A stretch of DNA of 44,005 nt from Flavicella sp042091695 (GCA_042091695.1 JBELHA010000025.1:1-44005), one strand, 5' to 3'. Positions 1-8,650 are shown, numbered from the stretch's first letter. The notes: generated from the sequence alone by a model not told the origin. Program-made: numbers and translations.

Positions 1-6
1 AATACT

Positions 7-41
7 AAAAGCGAATATCTAAATAGATATTCGCTTTTTTT
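7..41. terminator. Intrinsic terminator between convergent units
   Basis: A 15-bp perfect stem (7-21 pairing with 24-38) with a two-base nominal loop is followed by a T tract on the plus strand. It would end a plus-strand gene lying left of the window. On the minus strand it follows trmL but has only a short T run, so termination in that direction is less certain. Confidence 0.8.
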
Positions 42-61
42 ATGTCTCACAATTAATTTTG

Positions 62-523
62 TTAATTCATCTGCCGTAAGCCCTCTCCCAATGCCATAGC
101 AACGGCATTTCCTAAATTGAAACTACGAACAGTTCCTGGAAATGGTATTTTCACACATTGATCCTGAAATTTTGATACAATTTCAGCAGGCAAACCATCT
201 GATTCTCTTCCAAATACCAACCAATCACCCTCTTGATACGCAACATCATAATAAGTTTTAGAAGCACGTGTCGTAAAGAAAAAAACACGAGATATATCGG
301 GAATCGTAGCGATCAAAGCCTCGAAATTTTCGTGATAACAGAGGTCTAAATCCCCCCAATAATCCAAACCAGCACGTTTTACCCTACTGTCTGTAATCTC
401 AAAACCCAGAGGCTTTACTAGGTGTAAAGTACTCAAACTCCCAACACACAAACGACCTATATTACCCGTATTATTGGGTATTTGAGGGTTGACTAAAACA
501 ATATTAAAATTCACTTTTTCCAT
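62..523 (-). CDS. trmL: tRNA (cytidine(34)-2'-O)-methyltransferase TrmL
   Basis: A SPOUT-class methyltransferase that 2'-O-methylates the wobble pyrimidine (C34 or cmnm5U34) of leucine tRNAs in the family; it acts in the cytosol as a dimer using SAM. The 153-residue protein has all three SPOUT motifs: NPQIPNNTGNIGR at 12-24, FGRESDGLP at 104-112, and the trefoil-knot segment from about 126 to 151 (PFPGTVRSFNLGNAVAMALG). Full length for the family. It is the last gene of a minus-strand run after valS and the methyltransferase gene, 17 bases from the latter, so co-transcription is likely. A related SpoU/TrmH activity is possible, but the short single-domain form fits TrmL best. Confidence 0.93.
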   Translation of the reverse strand: MEKVNFNIVLVNPQIPNNTGNIGRLCVGSLSTLHLVKPLGFEITDSRVKRAGLDYWGDLDLCYHENFEALIATIPDISRVFFFTTRASKTYYDVAYQEGDWLVFGRESDGLPAEIVSKFQDQCVKIPFPGTVRSFNLGNAVAMALGEGLRQMN

Positions 524-540
524 AGCATTGAAAGCGTCTG

Positions 541-1698
541 TTAGAATTTGACCGTCGTTTCTAAATAATGATGGTCAATACCGTAAGTAGCTTTTAGAGC
601 ATCTATCTTTTGATCCAGTAAATCTATATCCGCATTTTTAGCAGATTTTGAGGCAACTAACATCACATTTTTGTGGGTATGCTCACTAGATATAAATTCA
701 AAAATTTTAGTTTGATATTGTTTCTTTTCCAATATCATCGCACGAATTGTATCTGTTACCATTTCGAATTGACGTTCTTTGAAAATCCCATATTTTAAAA
801 TTGGATCTTCTTGTGCTTTTCCTTTCAATTGCTGACGGATTTGTTTGTGACAACAAGGTGCACAGACAATCAATCCTGCATTGGCAACAATCCCCTTGGT
901 AATGGCATCGTCTGTTGCAGTATCACAAGCGTGTAAAGCAATCAAAATATCAATTTTCTTATTGGCGTATTCCTGAATGGGTTTGCATTCAAAATTTAGG
1001 TTTTCAAAACCACATGTAGCAGCTCCTTCATTACAATAATCAACCAATTCTTTGCGTAATTCAATACCAGTTACAGTTACATCCATTTTACGCTGTACTA
1101 CCAAATAGTCGTATAAAGCAAAAGTCAAATATCCCTTACCAGACCCCATGTCTACAATTTGTACTTGCTTGGGCAATTTGGTATTGTTGATCAAACTTTC
1201 CATGATCTCCAAATACTTATTGATCTGACGGAATTTATCTGCCTTTTTGGGAATGACATTGTTGTCTTTATCAGTAATACCTAAATACTGCAGGTAAGCA
1301 CCAAGTTGGGCTCTTTTCTGCTTAGGCTTGTCATGTGATATAGGAGGTTTATTGGTAAAACTAGGATGTTGGTCTTTGTAAGACACCTGTTTCTTTTTAG
1401 AAATAAAAACATGCACATCTTTTGCTAAAGTAAATACAACTGCCGTACGAAACGTAGTCATCAAATGCTCTTGTAATACTTCAATCCCCTCAACTACGGA
1501 ATAATTTTTTACCTGATCATTGGTTTTATAATGATAGGTAAAAGACATTTTTAAGACATCCTGTATCAAAACTAGACGCACATAAATATTGCGCAAACCA
1601 TCATTTTTACGAATCGGTTTGCTCAAGGTGATTTTTACAAAATCGTCAGCGGTTATACTTGCTTGTATTACTTCAGAAAAAGTCTCTAATGTTTGCAT
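541..1698 (-). CDS. Class I SAM-dependent methyltransferase (Methyltransf_32-like)
   Basis: A 385-residue cytosolic protein with a Rossmann-type methyltransferase domain in its C-terminal half. SAM-binding motif I (VDMGSGKGYL) is at 182-191. An acidic motif (HACDTATDDA) begins at 256. A PCCHKQIR motif at 281-288 is characteristic of the Methyltransf_32 group, whose better known members act on RNA or proteins. The N-terminal 170 residues are family-specific, with a lysine-rich stretch around 100-130 that could contact nucleic acid; that is inference. It lies 29 bases after valS and 17 before trmL, which suggests an RNA or translation role. The substrate cannot be named from sequence. Confidence 0.85.
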   Translation of the reverse strand: MQTLETFSEVIQASITADDFVKITLSKPIRKNDGLRNIYVRLVLIQDVLKMSFTYHYKTNDQVKNYSVVEGIEVLQEHLMTTFRTAVVFTLAKDVHVFISKKKQVSYKDQHPSFTNKPPISHDKPKQKRAQLGAYLQYLGITDKDNNVIPKKADKFRQINKYLEIMESLINNTKLPKQVQIVDMGSGKGYLTFALYDYLVVQRKMDVTVTGIELRKELVDYCNEGAATCGFENLNFECKPIQEYANKKIDILIALHACDTATDDAITKGIVANAGLIVCAPCCHKQIRQQLKGKAQEDPILKYGIFKERQFEMVTDTIRAMILEKKQYQTKIFEFISSEHTHKNVMLVASKSAKNADIDLLDQKIDALKATYGIDHHYLETTVKF

Positions 1699-1727
1699 AC
1701 AGTCAATTTATGGGGGATTTATAAATA

Positions 1728-4355
1728 TTATAGTGCTTCTAAACTCGCTTTTAAGGTTTCTATTTTTGCCAATGCATCAGCTTCTTTTTTGCGTTCGTTG
1801 GCAATCACTTGATCTGGTGCATTGTTTACAAAACGTTCGTTACTTAATTTCTTTTGTACCGATTTTAAGAAACCTTCTGTATATTTCAACTCTTCATTTA
1901 ATTTTGCGGTTTCTTCTTCCACATTGACTGCACCTGAAATCGGCACAAAGTACTCATTGGATTTTACTCTAAATCCTATAGCACCTTCAACAGCAGCATC
2001 TACCTTTTCAATCGTTTCTGTGTTTCCTAATTTTTGAATAACAGTATCAAAAATACCTTCCCCCTTTTCATTGTCTATAACGAACAATGCAATCGCATCT
2101 TTGAAAGCGATGTTTTTGTCTTTTCGAACCTTACGAATTCCTGAGATTACTTCCGATGCAAATTCAAATGCTGTTATCAATTTTTCATCGTAAGAAGTTA
2201 CTTTTGGATATTCCGCAACAATCAAAGCTTGTTCCGGTGTTCTCTCTGTAATATGTTGCCAAATTTCTTCTGTCAAGAAAGGCATAAATGGATGTAAGAG
2301 TTTTAAATTGTCTTCCAAGGCAGCAATTACTGCTTTGTAAGTCTCCGCATCAATAGGTTGTTGATAGGCAGGCTTTACCATCTCTAAAAACCAAGAAGAG
2401 AAATCATCCCATATCAGTTTGTACAGGGTCATCAAGGCTTCACTAATTCTGTATTGGTCAAATGATTGTTCAATCTCAGCCAGTACTTTTTGAAATTTAG
2501 AAGCATACCAATCAATCGCTATTTTAGACGATACTGGTTGTGCTATAGTCTCAGATACTTCCCATCCTTGAACCAAACGGAAAGCATTCCATATTTTACT
2601 TGAAAAGTTTCTCCCTTGAGCACACAATTCTTCTTCAAACAATAGATCATTTCCAGCCGCCGCGCTCAATAACAATCCAGTACGAACACCGTCTGCTCCG
2701 TATTTTTTCATCAATTCGATAGGGTCTGGAGAATTCCCTAATGATTTAGACATTTTTCTACGTTTTGAATCTCTTACAATTCCCGTAAAATAAACATTTT
2801 CGAAAGGCTTTGCATCTGCAAATTCATACCCAGCAAATACCATACGCGCTACCCAGAAAAAGATAATATCTGGACCTGTTACCAAGTCGTTGGTTGGGTA
2901 ATAATATTTAAATTCTTCATTTTCAGGGTTTTTAATACCGTCAAACAAAGATATTGGCCACAACCAAGATGAAAACCAAGTATCCAAAGCATCTGCGTCT
3001 TGTCTTAGATCAGCTGCTTGTAAATTTGGGTTTTTAGTTACTTCCTTGGCTTTTACTAACGCTTCTTCAATGGTTTCTCCAACCACATAATCATCCATAC
3101 CATCTCCATAATAGTAAGCTGGAATCTGGTGTCCCCACCATAACTGACGAGAAATATTCCAATCACGGATATTTTCTAACCAATATTTATAAGTACTGTT
3201 GTAATGTTTTGGGAAAAATTTAATTTCTTCGTCTTTCAATACTGCATCCAAAGCAGGCTTGACGATTTCTTCCATTTTCAAAAACCACTGCGCAGAGATT
3301 TTAGGCTCAATTACAGCTTTTGTTCTTTCCGAAACACCTACTTTATTATTGTGTTGCTCGATCTTTACTAGCAATCCTAATTCCTTGAGCTCTTCAGTAA
3401 TTTCCTTGCGTGCTACAAAACGATCTTTTCCTTCGTAGTGCAAACCTAAAGCATTTAGAGTGGCATCGTCGTTTAGGATGTCAATCACTTCCAAACCGTG
3501 CTTCTCTCCTATTGCCTTGTCATTTTGATCGTGGGCTGGCGTTATTTTCAAACAACCTGTTCCAAATTCTACATCTACATATGCATCTTCAATGATAGGA
3601 ATCACTCTATTGGCTATTGGTACAATAGCCTTTTTTCCCTTTAAATGTGAAAAACGCTCGTCATTTGGGTTGATACAAATTGCAGTATCTCCCAATAAAG
3701 TCTCTGGACGTGTCGTAGCAACGGTCAGATACTCTTCAGCACCTTCTATTTGATACTTAATATAATATAAGTTTCCTTGTTTTTCAACATATTCAACTTC
3801 TTCATCAGATAGCGTTGTTTTTGCTTCAGGATCCCAGTTGACCATTCTATAGCCACGGTAAATCAATCCTTTTTCGTATAAATCAACAAAAACCTTAGAA
3901 ACCGCCTCACTCAAGCCTGAATCCATAGTAAATGCAGTTCGCTCCCAATCACAAGATGCGCCAAGTTTCTTTAACTGTTCTAGAATGATACCCCCATGTT
4001 TGTCTGTCCAATCCCAAGCGTGTTTTAGAAACTCTTCGCGAGTTAAATCATCTTTTTCAATGCCCTCGCTTTTCAATTTAGCAACAACTTTAGCCTCTGT
4101 AGCAATCGATGCATGATCGGTTCCAGGAACCCAACAAGCATTAAAACCCTTCAAACGCGCACGTCGAATCAATACATCTTGAATCGTATTGTTTAGCATA
4201 TGCCCCATGTGCAATACTCCAGTAACATTCGGTGGAGGGATTACAATAGTATACGGTTCTTTTTCATTGGGTGTCGAATGGAAATAACCATTCTCCATCC
4301 AATAGTTATACCATTTGTCTTCTACGTTTTCTGGATTGTATTTGTTTGGAATCAT
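1728..4355 (-). CDS. valS: Valyl-tRNA synthetase
   Basis: Charges tRNA-Val with valine in the cytosol and edits misactivated threonine. The 875-residue protein has the class I signature HMGH at 49-52 and KMSKS at 534-538. It also has the CP1 editing domain, including the TTRPETLLGDTA segment, an anticodon-binding region, and a C-terminal lysine/glutamate-rich coiled coil of about 65 residues typical of ValRS. Length is normal for the family. It is the first gene of a minus-strand unit with a methyltransferase and trmL. An exact TAnnTTTG box lies 85 bases upstream, and the intervening leader can form a hairpin at 4396-4423. No T-box element is visible. Confidence 0.97.
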   Translation of the reverse strand: MIPNKYNPENVEDKWYNYWMENGYFHSTPNEKEPYTIVIPPPNVTGVLHMGHMLNNTIQDVLIRRARLKGFNACWVPGTDHASIATEAKVVAKLKSEGIEKDDLTREEFLKHAWDWTDKHGGIILEQLKKLGASCDWERTAFTMDSGLSEAVSKVFVDLYEKGLIYRGYRMVNWDPEAKTTLSDEEVEYVEKQGNLYYIKYQIEGAEEYLTVATTRPETLLGDTAICINPNDERFSHLKGKKAIVPIANRVIPIIEDAYVDVEFGTGCLKITPAHDQNDKAIGEKHGLEVIDILNDDATLNALGLHYEGKDRFVARKEITEELKELGLLVKIEQHNNKVGVSERTKAVIEPKISAQWFLKMEEIVKPALDAVLKDEEIKFFPKHYNSTYKYWLENIRDWNISRQLWWGHQIPAYYYGDGMDDYVVGETIEEALVKAKEVTKNPNLQAADLRQDADALDTWFSSWLWPISLFDGIKNPENEEFKYYYPTNDLVTGPDIIFFWVARMVFAGYEFADAKPFENVYFTGIVRDSKRRKMSKSLGNSPDPIELMKKYGADGVRTGLLLSAAAGNDLLFEEELCAQGRNFSSKIWNAFRLVQGWEVSETIAQPVSSKIAIDWYASKFQKVLAEIEQSFDQYRISEALMTLYKLIWDDFSSWFLEMVKPAYQQPIDAETYKAVIAALEDNLKLLHPFMPFLTEEIWQHITERTPEQALIVAEYPKVTSYDEKLITAFEFASEVISGIRKVRKDKNIAFKDAIALFVIDNEKGEGIFDTVIQKLGNTETIEKVDAAVEGAIGFRVKSNEYFVPISGAVNVEEETAKLNEELKYTEGFLKSVQKKLSNERFVNNAPDQVIANERKKEADALAKIETLKASLEAL

Positions 4356-4440
4356 TATTGATGTTTATTATTTTGCTTTTTTATATGTACTGACTAGGAA
4401 CTTAAAAAATCTTTTTAATTCCTAAAAAAACACGTAAGTG

Positions 4441-4448
4441 CAAAAGTA
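4441..4448 (-). promoter_or_regulatory. valS promoter -7 box
   Basis: Reads TACTTTTG on the minus strand, an exact TAnnTTTG match, 85 bases upstream of the valS ATG. TTG triplets upstream are spaced too closely to be a good -33 element. Confidence 0.55.
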
Positions 4449-4653
4449 CAAAAACCCCCAACAACTAAAAACTAATACTAGGGTTTTTGAACATTGCTAA
4501 AAGAACAAAAAACGCAGTAACTAAAGTGAAGTCACACTATATGAAGTTCTAAATTTATTGATCCTAAAAAATAATTGTGTAACTTATAAAAGCTTTACTT
4601 TTATTTTAACGAATAACTAACAAATTGATGCCTGTAAACTCATCAATATTTTT

Positions 4654-4661
4654 TAAATTTG
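4654..4661 (+). promoter_or_regulatory. DUF1573 gene promoter -7 box
   Basis: TAAATTTG matches the Bacteroidetes -7 consensus and ends 16 bases before the ATG at 4678. A TTG at 4625-4627 is 26 bases upstream, longer than the usual spacing. Confidence 0.55.
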
Positions 4662-4677
4662 AAAAAAAATCAACATT

Positions 4678-5103
4678 ATGATCAAACATTCTCTTATCGC
4701 TATTACTTTATTTATTGCTTCATTAAGTGCAAATGCACAAGCAACATCACCTGTCGTGACATTTGATGCCAATGCACCTGCTTTTAAGTTTGAACAAGAA
4801 GTCATTGACTACGGTAAAATTCAGCAAAACGCAGATGGAAACCGTGAATTTGTATTTACTAACACAGGAAACAGTCCTTTGATCATTTCTAATGTAAAAG
4901 GTAGTTGTGGTTGTACGGTACCAACAAAACCAGAAGAACCAATTATGCCTGGTGCTACTGGTACAATAAAAGTAAAATATGCTACAAACAGAATTGGACG
5001 TTTTTCAAAAACAGTAACAATTACTTCCAATGCGTCTGAAGCTAAAAAAGTGGTGCGTATCAAAGGTGAAGTATTGAAACCAGTTGTTTCTGCTTCTAAA
5101 TAA
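4678..5103 (+). CDS. DUF1573 domain periplasmic protein
   Basis: A secreted 141-residue protein of unknown function. It starts with a cleavable signal peptide of about 21 residues ending ANAQ. The rest is a single DUF1573 domain, an immunoglobulin-like fold related to ASH/MSP domains. It shows the family hallmark GSCGCTVP after the NTGNSPLIISNVK strand, and then the PGATGTIKVKY strand. Such proteins are abundant in Bacteroidota and are presumed to be periplasmic or cell-surface; no enzymatic role is known. It is a single-gene unit with its own promoter box and a strong terminator downstream. Confidence 0.88.
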   Translation: MIKHSLIAITLFIASLSANAQATSPVVTFDANAPAFKFEQEVIDYGKIQQNADGNREFVFTNTGNSPLIISNVKGSCGCTVPTKPEEPIMPGATGTIKVKYATNRIGRFSKTVTITSNASEAKKVVRIKGEVLKPVVSASK

Positions 5104-5119
5104 AATACTCTAACATATG

Positions 5120-5156
5120 AAAAGCCCATTTTACAAATTGTAAAATGGGCTTTTTT
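5120..5156. terminator. Bidirectional terminator
   Basis: A long near-perfect hairpin (5120-5136 with 5138-5154) is flanked by A and T tracts. It serves the DUF1573 gene on the plus strand and the GlmU-family gene on the minus strand, which converge here. Confidence 0.85.
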
Positions 5157-5168
5157 GTATATCTAAAC

Positions 5169-6335
5169 TTAGCGTGTTTTAGTTTCATCAAATACTTCTT
5201 GAAGTATTCGTTGGTCAACACCACTAAAAGGTTCTTTTTTAAGAGTGTACATTTTTTCTGCTACTTCTAAGGCTTTTTCCAATATATAAGGTTGTCGTTC
5301 TTCACCTATTCCCCACTGAAAAGAAGCTATGTTTTTATTGGGAAAACCTGAACCAAACACATTAGAACTCACTCCCAGTACGGTACCAGAATTCAACATA
5401 GTATTGATAGCTGTTTTACAGTGATCGCCCATAAAAACACCACAAAATTGCAAATCAGTATCTTCAAAATCTTGTTTGCTATAATCCCACACCGCAATTG
5501 TACCGTGGGTATTTTTCATGTTTGAAACATTTGTATCTGCTCCCAAATTACACCATTCACCAATGACTGAATTTCCCAAGTAACCATCATGTCCTTTGTT
5601 AGAATTGGCAAAAAAAACAACATTTTTCAACTCACCTCCAACAGTACATTGAGGACCTATAGTAGTTGCTCCATAAATTTTAGCCCCCATTTTCACAACA
5701 GATGATTCTCCTAAAGAAAAGGGACCTCGAATCATTGCACCTTCCAAAACAGTAGCGTTTTTCCCTATATAAATAGGTCCAGCACTTGCATTGAGGATAC
5801 AACATTCCAAGGTTACGCCTTCTTCTAAAAAGACATTTTCAGGGCAAATTACTTGGTTACTTTTGGGTATAGGTTGGCTCGTACGGTCCTCGGTCAACAG
5901 CTTAAAATCAGAAGCGATCGCTGCTGCATTGAGTGTGAACAAATCAGTCTTTTCGACTATTTGTGAACAAGCTTCAGTAAACTCAACACATTCGTAGCTT
6001 TCAAAATCAGGTGTATCTTGGGTATCGTTTGCAAAGAATGCAACAACTGCTCCATTTACGGTCAATAATTGGTTGCTATCCAAAAAAGAAATGGCTTCTG
6101 CTAAATTTTCAGTAGGCAATAGAGAGGCATCTATAAATATGTTTTCTGAAAATTCAACCATTGGGTATTTTTCCTCAAGATATTCTTCTGTCAAGTGGGT
6201 TACTGTTGTACCCAAATACTTTTCCCACTTTTCAGAAATTGTAAGCGTACCCAATCGAATTTCAGCCACAGGACGGGTAAAGGTAAATGGTAACAAGGTT
6301 TCCCTAACAGAACCGTCAAATAAGATATAATTCAT
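5169..6335 (-). CDS. GlmU-family sugar nucleotidyltransferase-like protein
   Basis: A 388-residue cytosolic protein of the Bacteroidetes GlmU-like family. The N-terminal half begins MNYILFDGSVRETLLPFTFTRP and corresponds to the NTP_transf_4 domain. It lacks the canonical GxGTRM nucleotide-binding signature of true GlmU. From about residue 165 to 340 there are hexapeptide repeats of a left-handed beta-helix (for example CILNASAGPIYIG, AMIRGPFSLG, AKIYGATTIG), as in acyl- and nucleotidyltransferases. The role may be in UDP-sugar or surface-polysaccharide precursor synthesis, but the substrate is unknown. It has its own -7 box, although it lies only 32 bases after the DUF5777 gene and may also be read with it. 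Confidence 0.85.
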   Translation of the reverse strand: MNYILFDGSVRETLLPFTFTRPVAEIRLGTLTISEKWEKYLGTTVTHLTEEYLEEKYPMVEFSENIFIDASLLPTENLAEAISFLDSNQLLTVNGAVVAFFANDTQDTPDFESYECVEFTEACSQIVEKTDLFTLNAAAIASDFKLLTEDRTSQPIPKSNQVICPENVFLEEGVTLECCILNASAGPIYIGKNATVLEGAMIRGPFSLGESSVVKMGAKIYGATTIGPQCTVGGELKNVVFFANSNKGHDGYLGNSVIGEWCNLGADTNVSNMKNTHGTIAVWDYSKQDFEDTDLQFCGVFMGDHCKTAINTMLNSGTVLGVSSNVFGSGFPNKNIASFQWGIGEERQPYILEKALEVAEKMYTLKKEPFSGVDQRILQEVFDETKTR

Positions 6336-6345
6336 CTTTTTTACT

Positions 6346-6353
6346 CAAAGATA
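6346..6353 (-). promoter_or_regulatory. GlmU-family gene promoter -7 box
   Basis: TATCTTTG on the minus strand is an exact TAnnTTTG match 10 bases from the ATG at 6335, implying a leader of only a few bases. Confidence 0.5.
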
Positions 6354-6367
6354 TAAAATATGAGTTG

Positions 6368-7219
6368 TTAAAAAACTCGCAATAGGTTAAATCCAAAAAA
6401 TATATCTCCAGTAGCCCAATCACCATTCGCATTTATAAAACCAGCATCGTTCATATGTCTTGAATTAGAGAAATGCACTTGAAATACATGCCCTCCTGTT
6501 TCAATGTCACAACCTATAGACAATGGATTTACAAAAGGATTCTCTGTAGCTCTATTAAGGTGATGTACATAGTCAAAATTGATAGAAAAACGTGCGTCTA
6601 ATTTGTAACGCCCTCCAAATCCTGCAGCATATTGACTATTTTCTTGCGTGTCTTGTACTACAAAGTTTTCGTGTAAAAACATTGGTGTTACTTGCAATGA
6701 CAAATTGGTATTGATTTTTCTTGAAATCAATAATTGCCCCACATAATTCAAGCGGTGTATGTCTTTGTAACGCACATAACCAAATGCTGGGTCAATAGTT
6801 TTGTAAGCCATCGCTCCAAAAAGAGCTATGTTTAAGGGAAAACCTTCCTTGTCTTGAGTCAGCAATTTGTATTTGGTAGTAAAATCATAAGTCTTTTCAT
6901 AAGAGCTTCGAGACAATCCCGCAGTCAATCGATCTGTAAATCCATATAAAAAACTAAAACGAATGTTAGATTGATCCAAACCGTACAATTCTTTAAATCC
7001 ACCTTTGATAGAACCAAATCGATGCGCAATCACAAAATAAAAATCTCCTTTGTCTATGGTCTTCGTAGATTCTAGATTTACAATTTTCAATCCTTTAAAG
7101 ACAGAACTTACTTTAGTAGAAACAGTAACTTCTGCGTCTATTTCAGCCAACAAGTCATTTTGAGCGTTTGTTGTTTGTAACAAGAAAAGGGAGAGCAGCA
7201 ATGCAAAAAATAATTTCAT
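6368..7219 (-). CDS. DUF5777 family beta-barrel protein
   Basis: Predicted outer-membrane beta-barrel of 283 residues. I place the start at 7219, not at the upstream in-frame ATG at 7255, because this gives a clean signal peptide (MKLFFALLLSLFLLQTTNAQ). The body has alternating aromatic/polar strands typical of porin-like barrels and a C-terminal strand ending in aromatic and hydrophobic residues (FFGFNLLRVF). DUF5777 proteins are known only from Bacteroidota and have no assigned substrate. It starts 11 bases after the OB-fold gene, so the two are probably one operon. They diverge from a cytochrome/YceI pair, which suggests a shared envelope function. Confidence 0.82.
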   Translation of the reverse strand: MKLFFALLLSLFLLQTTNAQNDLLAEIDAEVTVSTKVSSVFKGLKIVNLESTKTIDKGDFYFVIAHRFGSIKGGFKELYGLDQSNIRFSFLYGFTDRLTAGLSRSSYEKTYDFTTKYKLLTQDKEGFPLNIALFGAMAYKTIDPAFGYVRYKDIHRLNYVGQLLISRKINTNLSLQVTPMFLHENFVVQDTQENSQYAAGFGGRYKLDARFSINFDYVHHLNRATENPFVNPLSIGCDIETGGHVFQVHFSNSRHMNDAGFINANGDWATGDIFFGFNLLRVF

Positions 7220-7230
7220 TAGAGTGATTT

Positions 7231-7629
7231 TTAGTTTTTGTTTATAATGGAACATTGATCTAATTTTATTTCTTCAAGTAGTTCGTCATAGCCAATACAC
7301 CTTCCTTTGATTGTAAATAAAGACATATTGTCATTATTTGTATCTGAATTCATTTCTTTAAAATAACAAATAACAACAGCATTAAGTACAATACTTTGAT
7401 TGTCTATACTCGTTATATTGCCTGACACTTCAATAGTTTTATTTAAAAATTTTTGTGAAGCTGCCTCTACATCTAATGCAAAAGCAGAGGACAATACAGA
7501 AGCGGTAACTTTATAAGACGTTTCAGAAGCTTGAATATCCTTATGTGGCCTATACACATATTTGAAAATAGCGGTAGTAACAACTACAAAACAAAAAAAT
7601 AACAGTAAATAAAGTGTTTTTTTCCACAT
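7231..7629 (-). CDS. Membrane-anchored OB-fold (tRNA_anti-like) protein
   Basis: A 132-residue protein with one N-terminal membrane anchor (about residues 5-23). A small periplasmic domain follows, resembling the tRNA_anti-like OB-fold family: strands around KTIEVSGNITSIDNQSIVLN, then VICYF, then TIKGRCIGYDELLEEIKLDQC. Two cysteines in the C-terminal part (in GRC and DQC) could form a disulfide. Despite the family name, an RNA-binding role is unlikely for an exported domain. It leads an operon with the DUF5777 barrel. The -7 box ends five bases before the ATG, so the mRNA may be leaderless. Confidence 0.75.
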   Translation of the reverse strand: MWKKTLYLLLFFCFVVVTTAIFKYVYRPHKDIQASETSYKVTASVLSSAFALDVEAASQKFLNKTIEVSGNITSIDNQSIVLNAVVICYFKEMNSDTNNDNMSLFTIKGRCIGYDELLEEIKLDQCSIINKN

Positions 7630-7634
7630 GGTAT

Positions 7635-7642
7635 CAAAAATA
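7635..7642 (-). promoter_or_regulatory. OB-fold gene promoter -7 box
   Basis: TATTTTTG on the minus strand, exact consensus, with only five bases between the box and the ATG at 7629. This predicts transcription starting at or next to the start codon. Confidence 0.55.
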
Positions 7643-7743
7643 TAAGTTTGACTTATTTTTCCTTAATAATATTTGTACATTTAGCAGTATAATTATTAAA
7701 TATTCATTTAATTTATAAATATACTCAAAAATACACATTACAA

Positions 7744-8100
7744 ATGAAAACCCCTCGTTATTTAAGTACAATCCTTATGTTTTTAATGCTGAGTTGTGCC
7801 TTCGATTCAGAATCTGATGTCATAGAACCTATCATTGACAACCCAATTGAAATCGTTACGTATAGCAATACTATTGCGTCAATTATGCAATCCAGTTGTG
7901 CTACGAGTGGTTGTCACGATGCAGTATCAAAAACGGCAGGAGTAGACTTAACTTCCTTTGAACATGTTAAGAATGCATTTGAAAACAGAGATGCACTTGG
8001 AGAAATTGAAAGAGGAGAAATGCCCATAGGAAGTCCTGTACTAACTGAAGCAACAATCACACTTATTAAAAATTGGATAGAAAATGGATATGTACAATAA
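7744..8100 (+). CDS. Small lipoprotein c-type cytochrome-like protein
   Basis: A 118-residue lipoprotein with a signal peptide and lipobox cysteine at residue 18 (LMLSC). The single heme-attachment candidate is CATSGCH at 52-58, a CX4CH spacing in place of the usual CX2CH. The downstream GEMPIG segment supplies a methionine (M93) in the position normally used for the distal heme ligand. The fold looks like the short cytochrome c domains found in Bacteroidota envelope proteins. The downstream YceI gene overlaps its 3' end by 17 bases, so translation is probably coupled. Partial -7-like boxes lie at 7668-7675 and 7676-7683, each one base off consensus. Role: probably periplasmic electron transfer. 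Confidence 0.75.
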   Translation: MKTPRYLSTILMFLMLSCAFDSESDVIEPIIDNPIEIVTYSNTIASIMQSSCATSGCHDAVSKTAGVDLTSFEHVKNAFENRDALGEIERGEMPIGSPVLTEATITLIKNWIENGYVQ

Positions 8101-8650
8101 AAAAAACAAACTCGGAATCACACTATTGTGTTTATTAATGAGTGTTCAACTCTTTTCACAAGAAAAATACTTCACAAGATCTGCTAGTATTCAATTTGAG
8201 GCTTCTGTGCCTTCTTTTGAAGAAATCAAAGCCAAAAACACTAAAGTAACAGCAATTGTCAATACGAAAACAGGAGCTATTGCCGCTTTAGCTTTGGTCA
8301 AAGGATTTCGTTTTAAAATAGCTTTGATGGAAGAACATTTTAACGAAAACTACATCGAATCTGATAGCTATCCAAAAGCAAAATTTAGCGGTGAAATTGT
8401 AGATTTTAAATCCGACAACACCAACATACCTAAAAAGTATGCAGTAAAAGGAATATTGACTTTACATGGAATCTCAAAACCATTAGAAATTGTTGCAGAC
8501 ATCTCTCAATCAACTGAAAAAATCAATTTAAAAGCGTCTTTTAAGGTAAAGGCAGCTGATTTTGACATTAAGATCCCCTCGATTGTCGCCAAAAAAATTG
8601 CAGAAACTATCGATATTGAGCTAGATTTTGAATTGAAACCAAAGAAATAA
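8084..8650 (+). CDS. YceI family protein
   Basis: A 188-residue exported protein of the YceI family, a lipocalin-like beta-barrel that binds isoprenoid or other long lipids in its characterised members. The N-terminus is basic then hydrophobic and ends LFSQ, a typical flavobacterial signal peptide. The family pattern is visible in MEEHFNENYIESDSYPKAKF, GILTLHGISKPLEI and the final IVAKKIAETIDIELDFEL strand. The start at 8084 overlaps the cytochrome gene by 17 bases; an in-frame ATG at 8090 would shorten this to 11. The pairing suggests YceI carries a lipid-soluble redox cofactor for the cytochrome (inference). Confidence 0.88.
   Translation: MDMYNKKNKLGITLLCLLMSVQLFSQEKYFTRSASIQFEASVPSFEEIKAKNTKVTAIVNTKTGAIAALALVKGFRFKIALMEEHFNENYIESDSYPKAKFSGEIVDFKSDNTNIPKKYAVKGILTLHGISKPLEIVADISQSTEKINLKASFKVKAADFDIKIPSIVAKKIAETIDIELDFELKPKK

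Larger units (their letters stand above)
4356..4677. other. Divergent intergenic region, valS / DUF1573 gene
   Basis: This 322-base region has no convincing open frame. It holds the valS -7 box (4441-4448, minus), a possible valS leader hairpin (4396-4423) and the DUF1573 -7 box (4654-4661, plus). The stretch 4465-4650 is AT-rich and I see nothing else recognisable in it. Confidence 0.7.
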
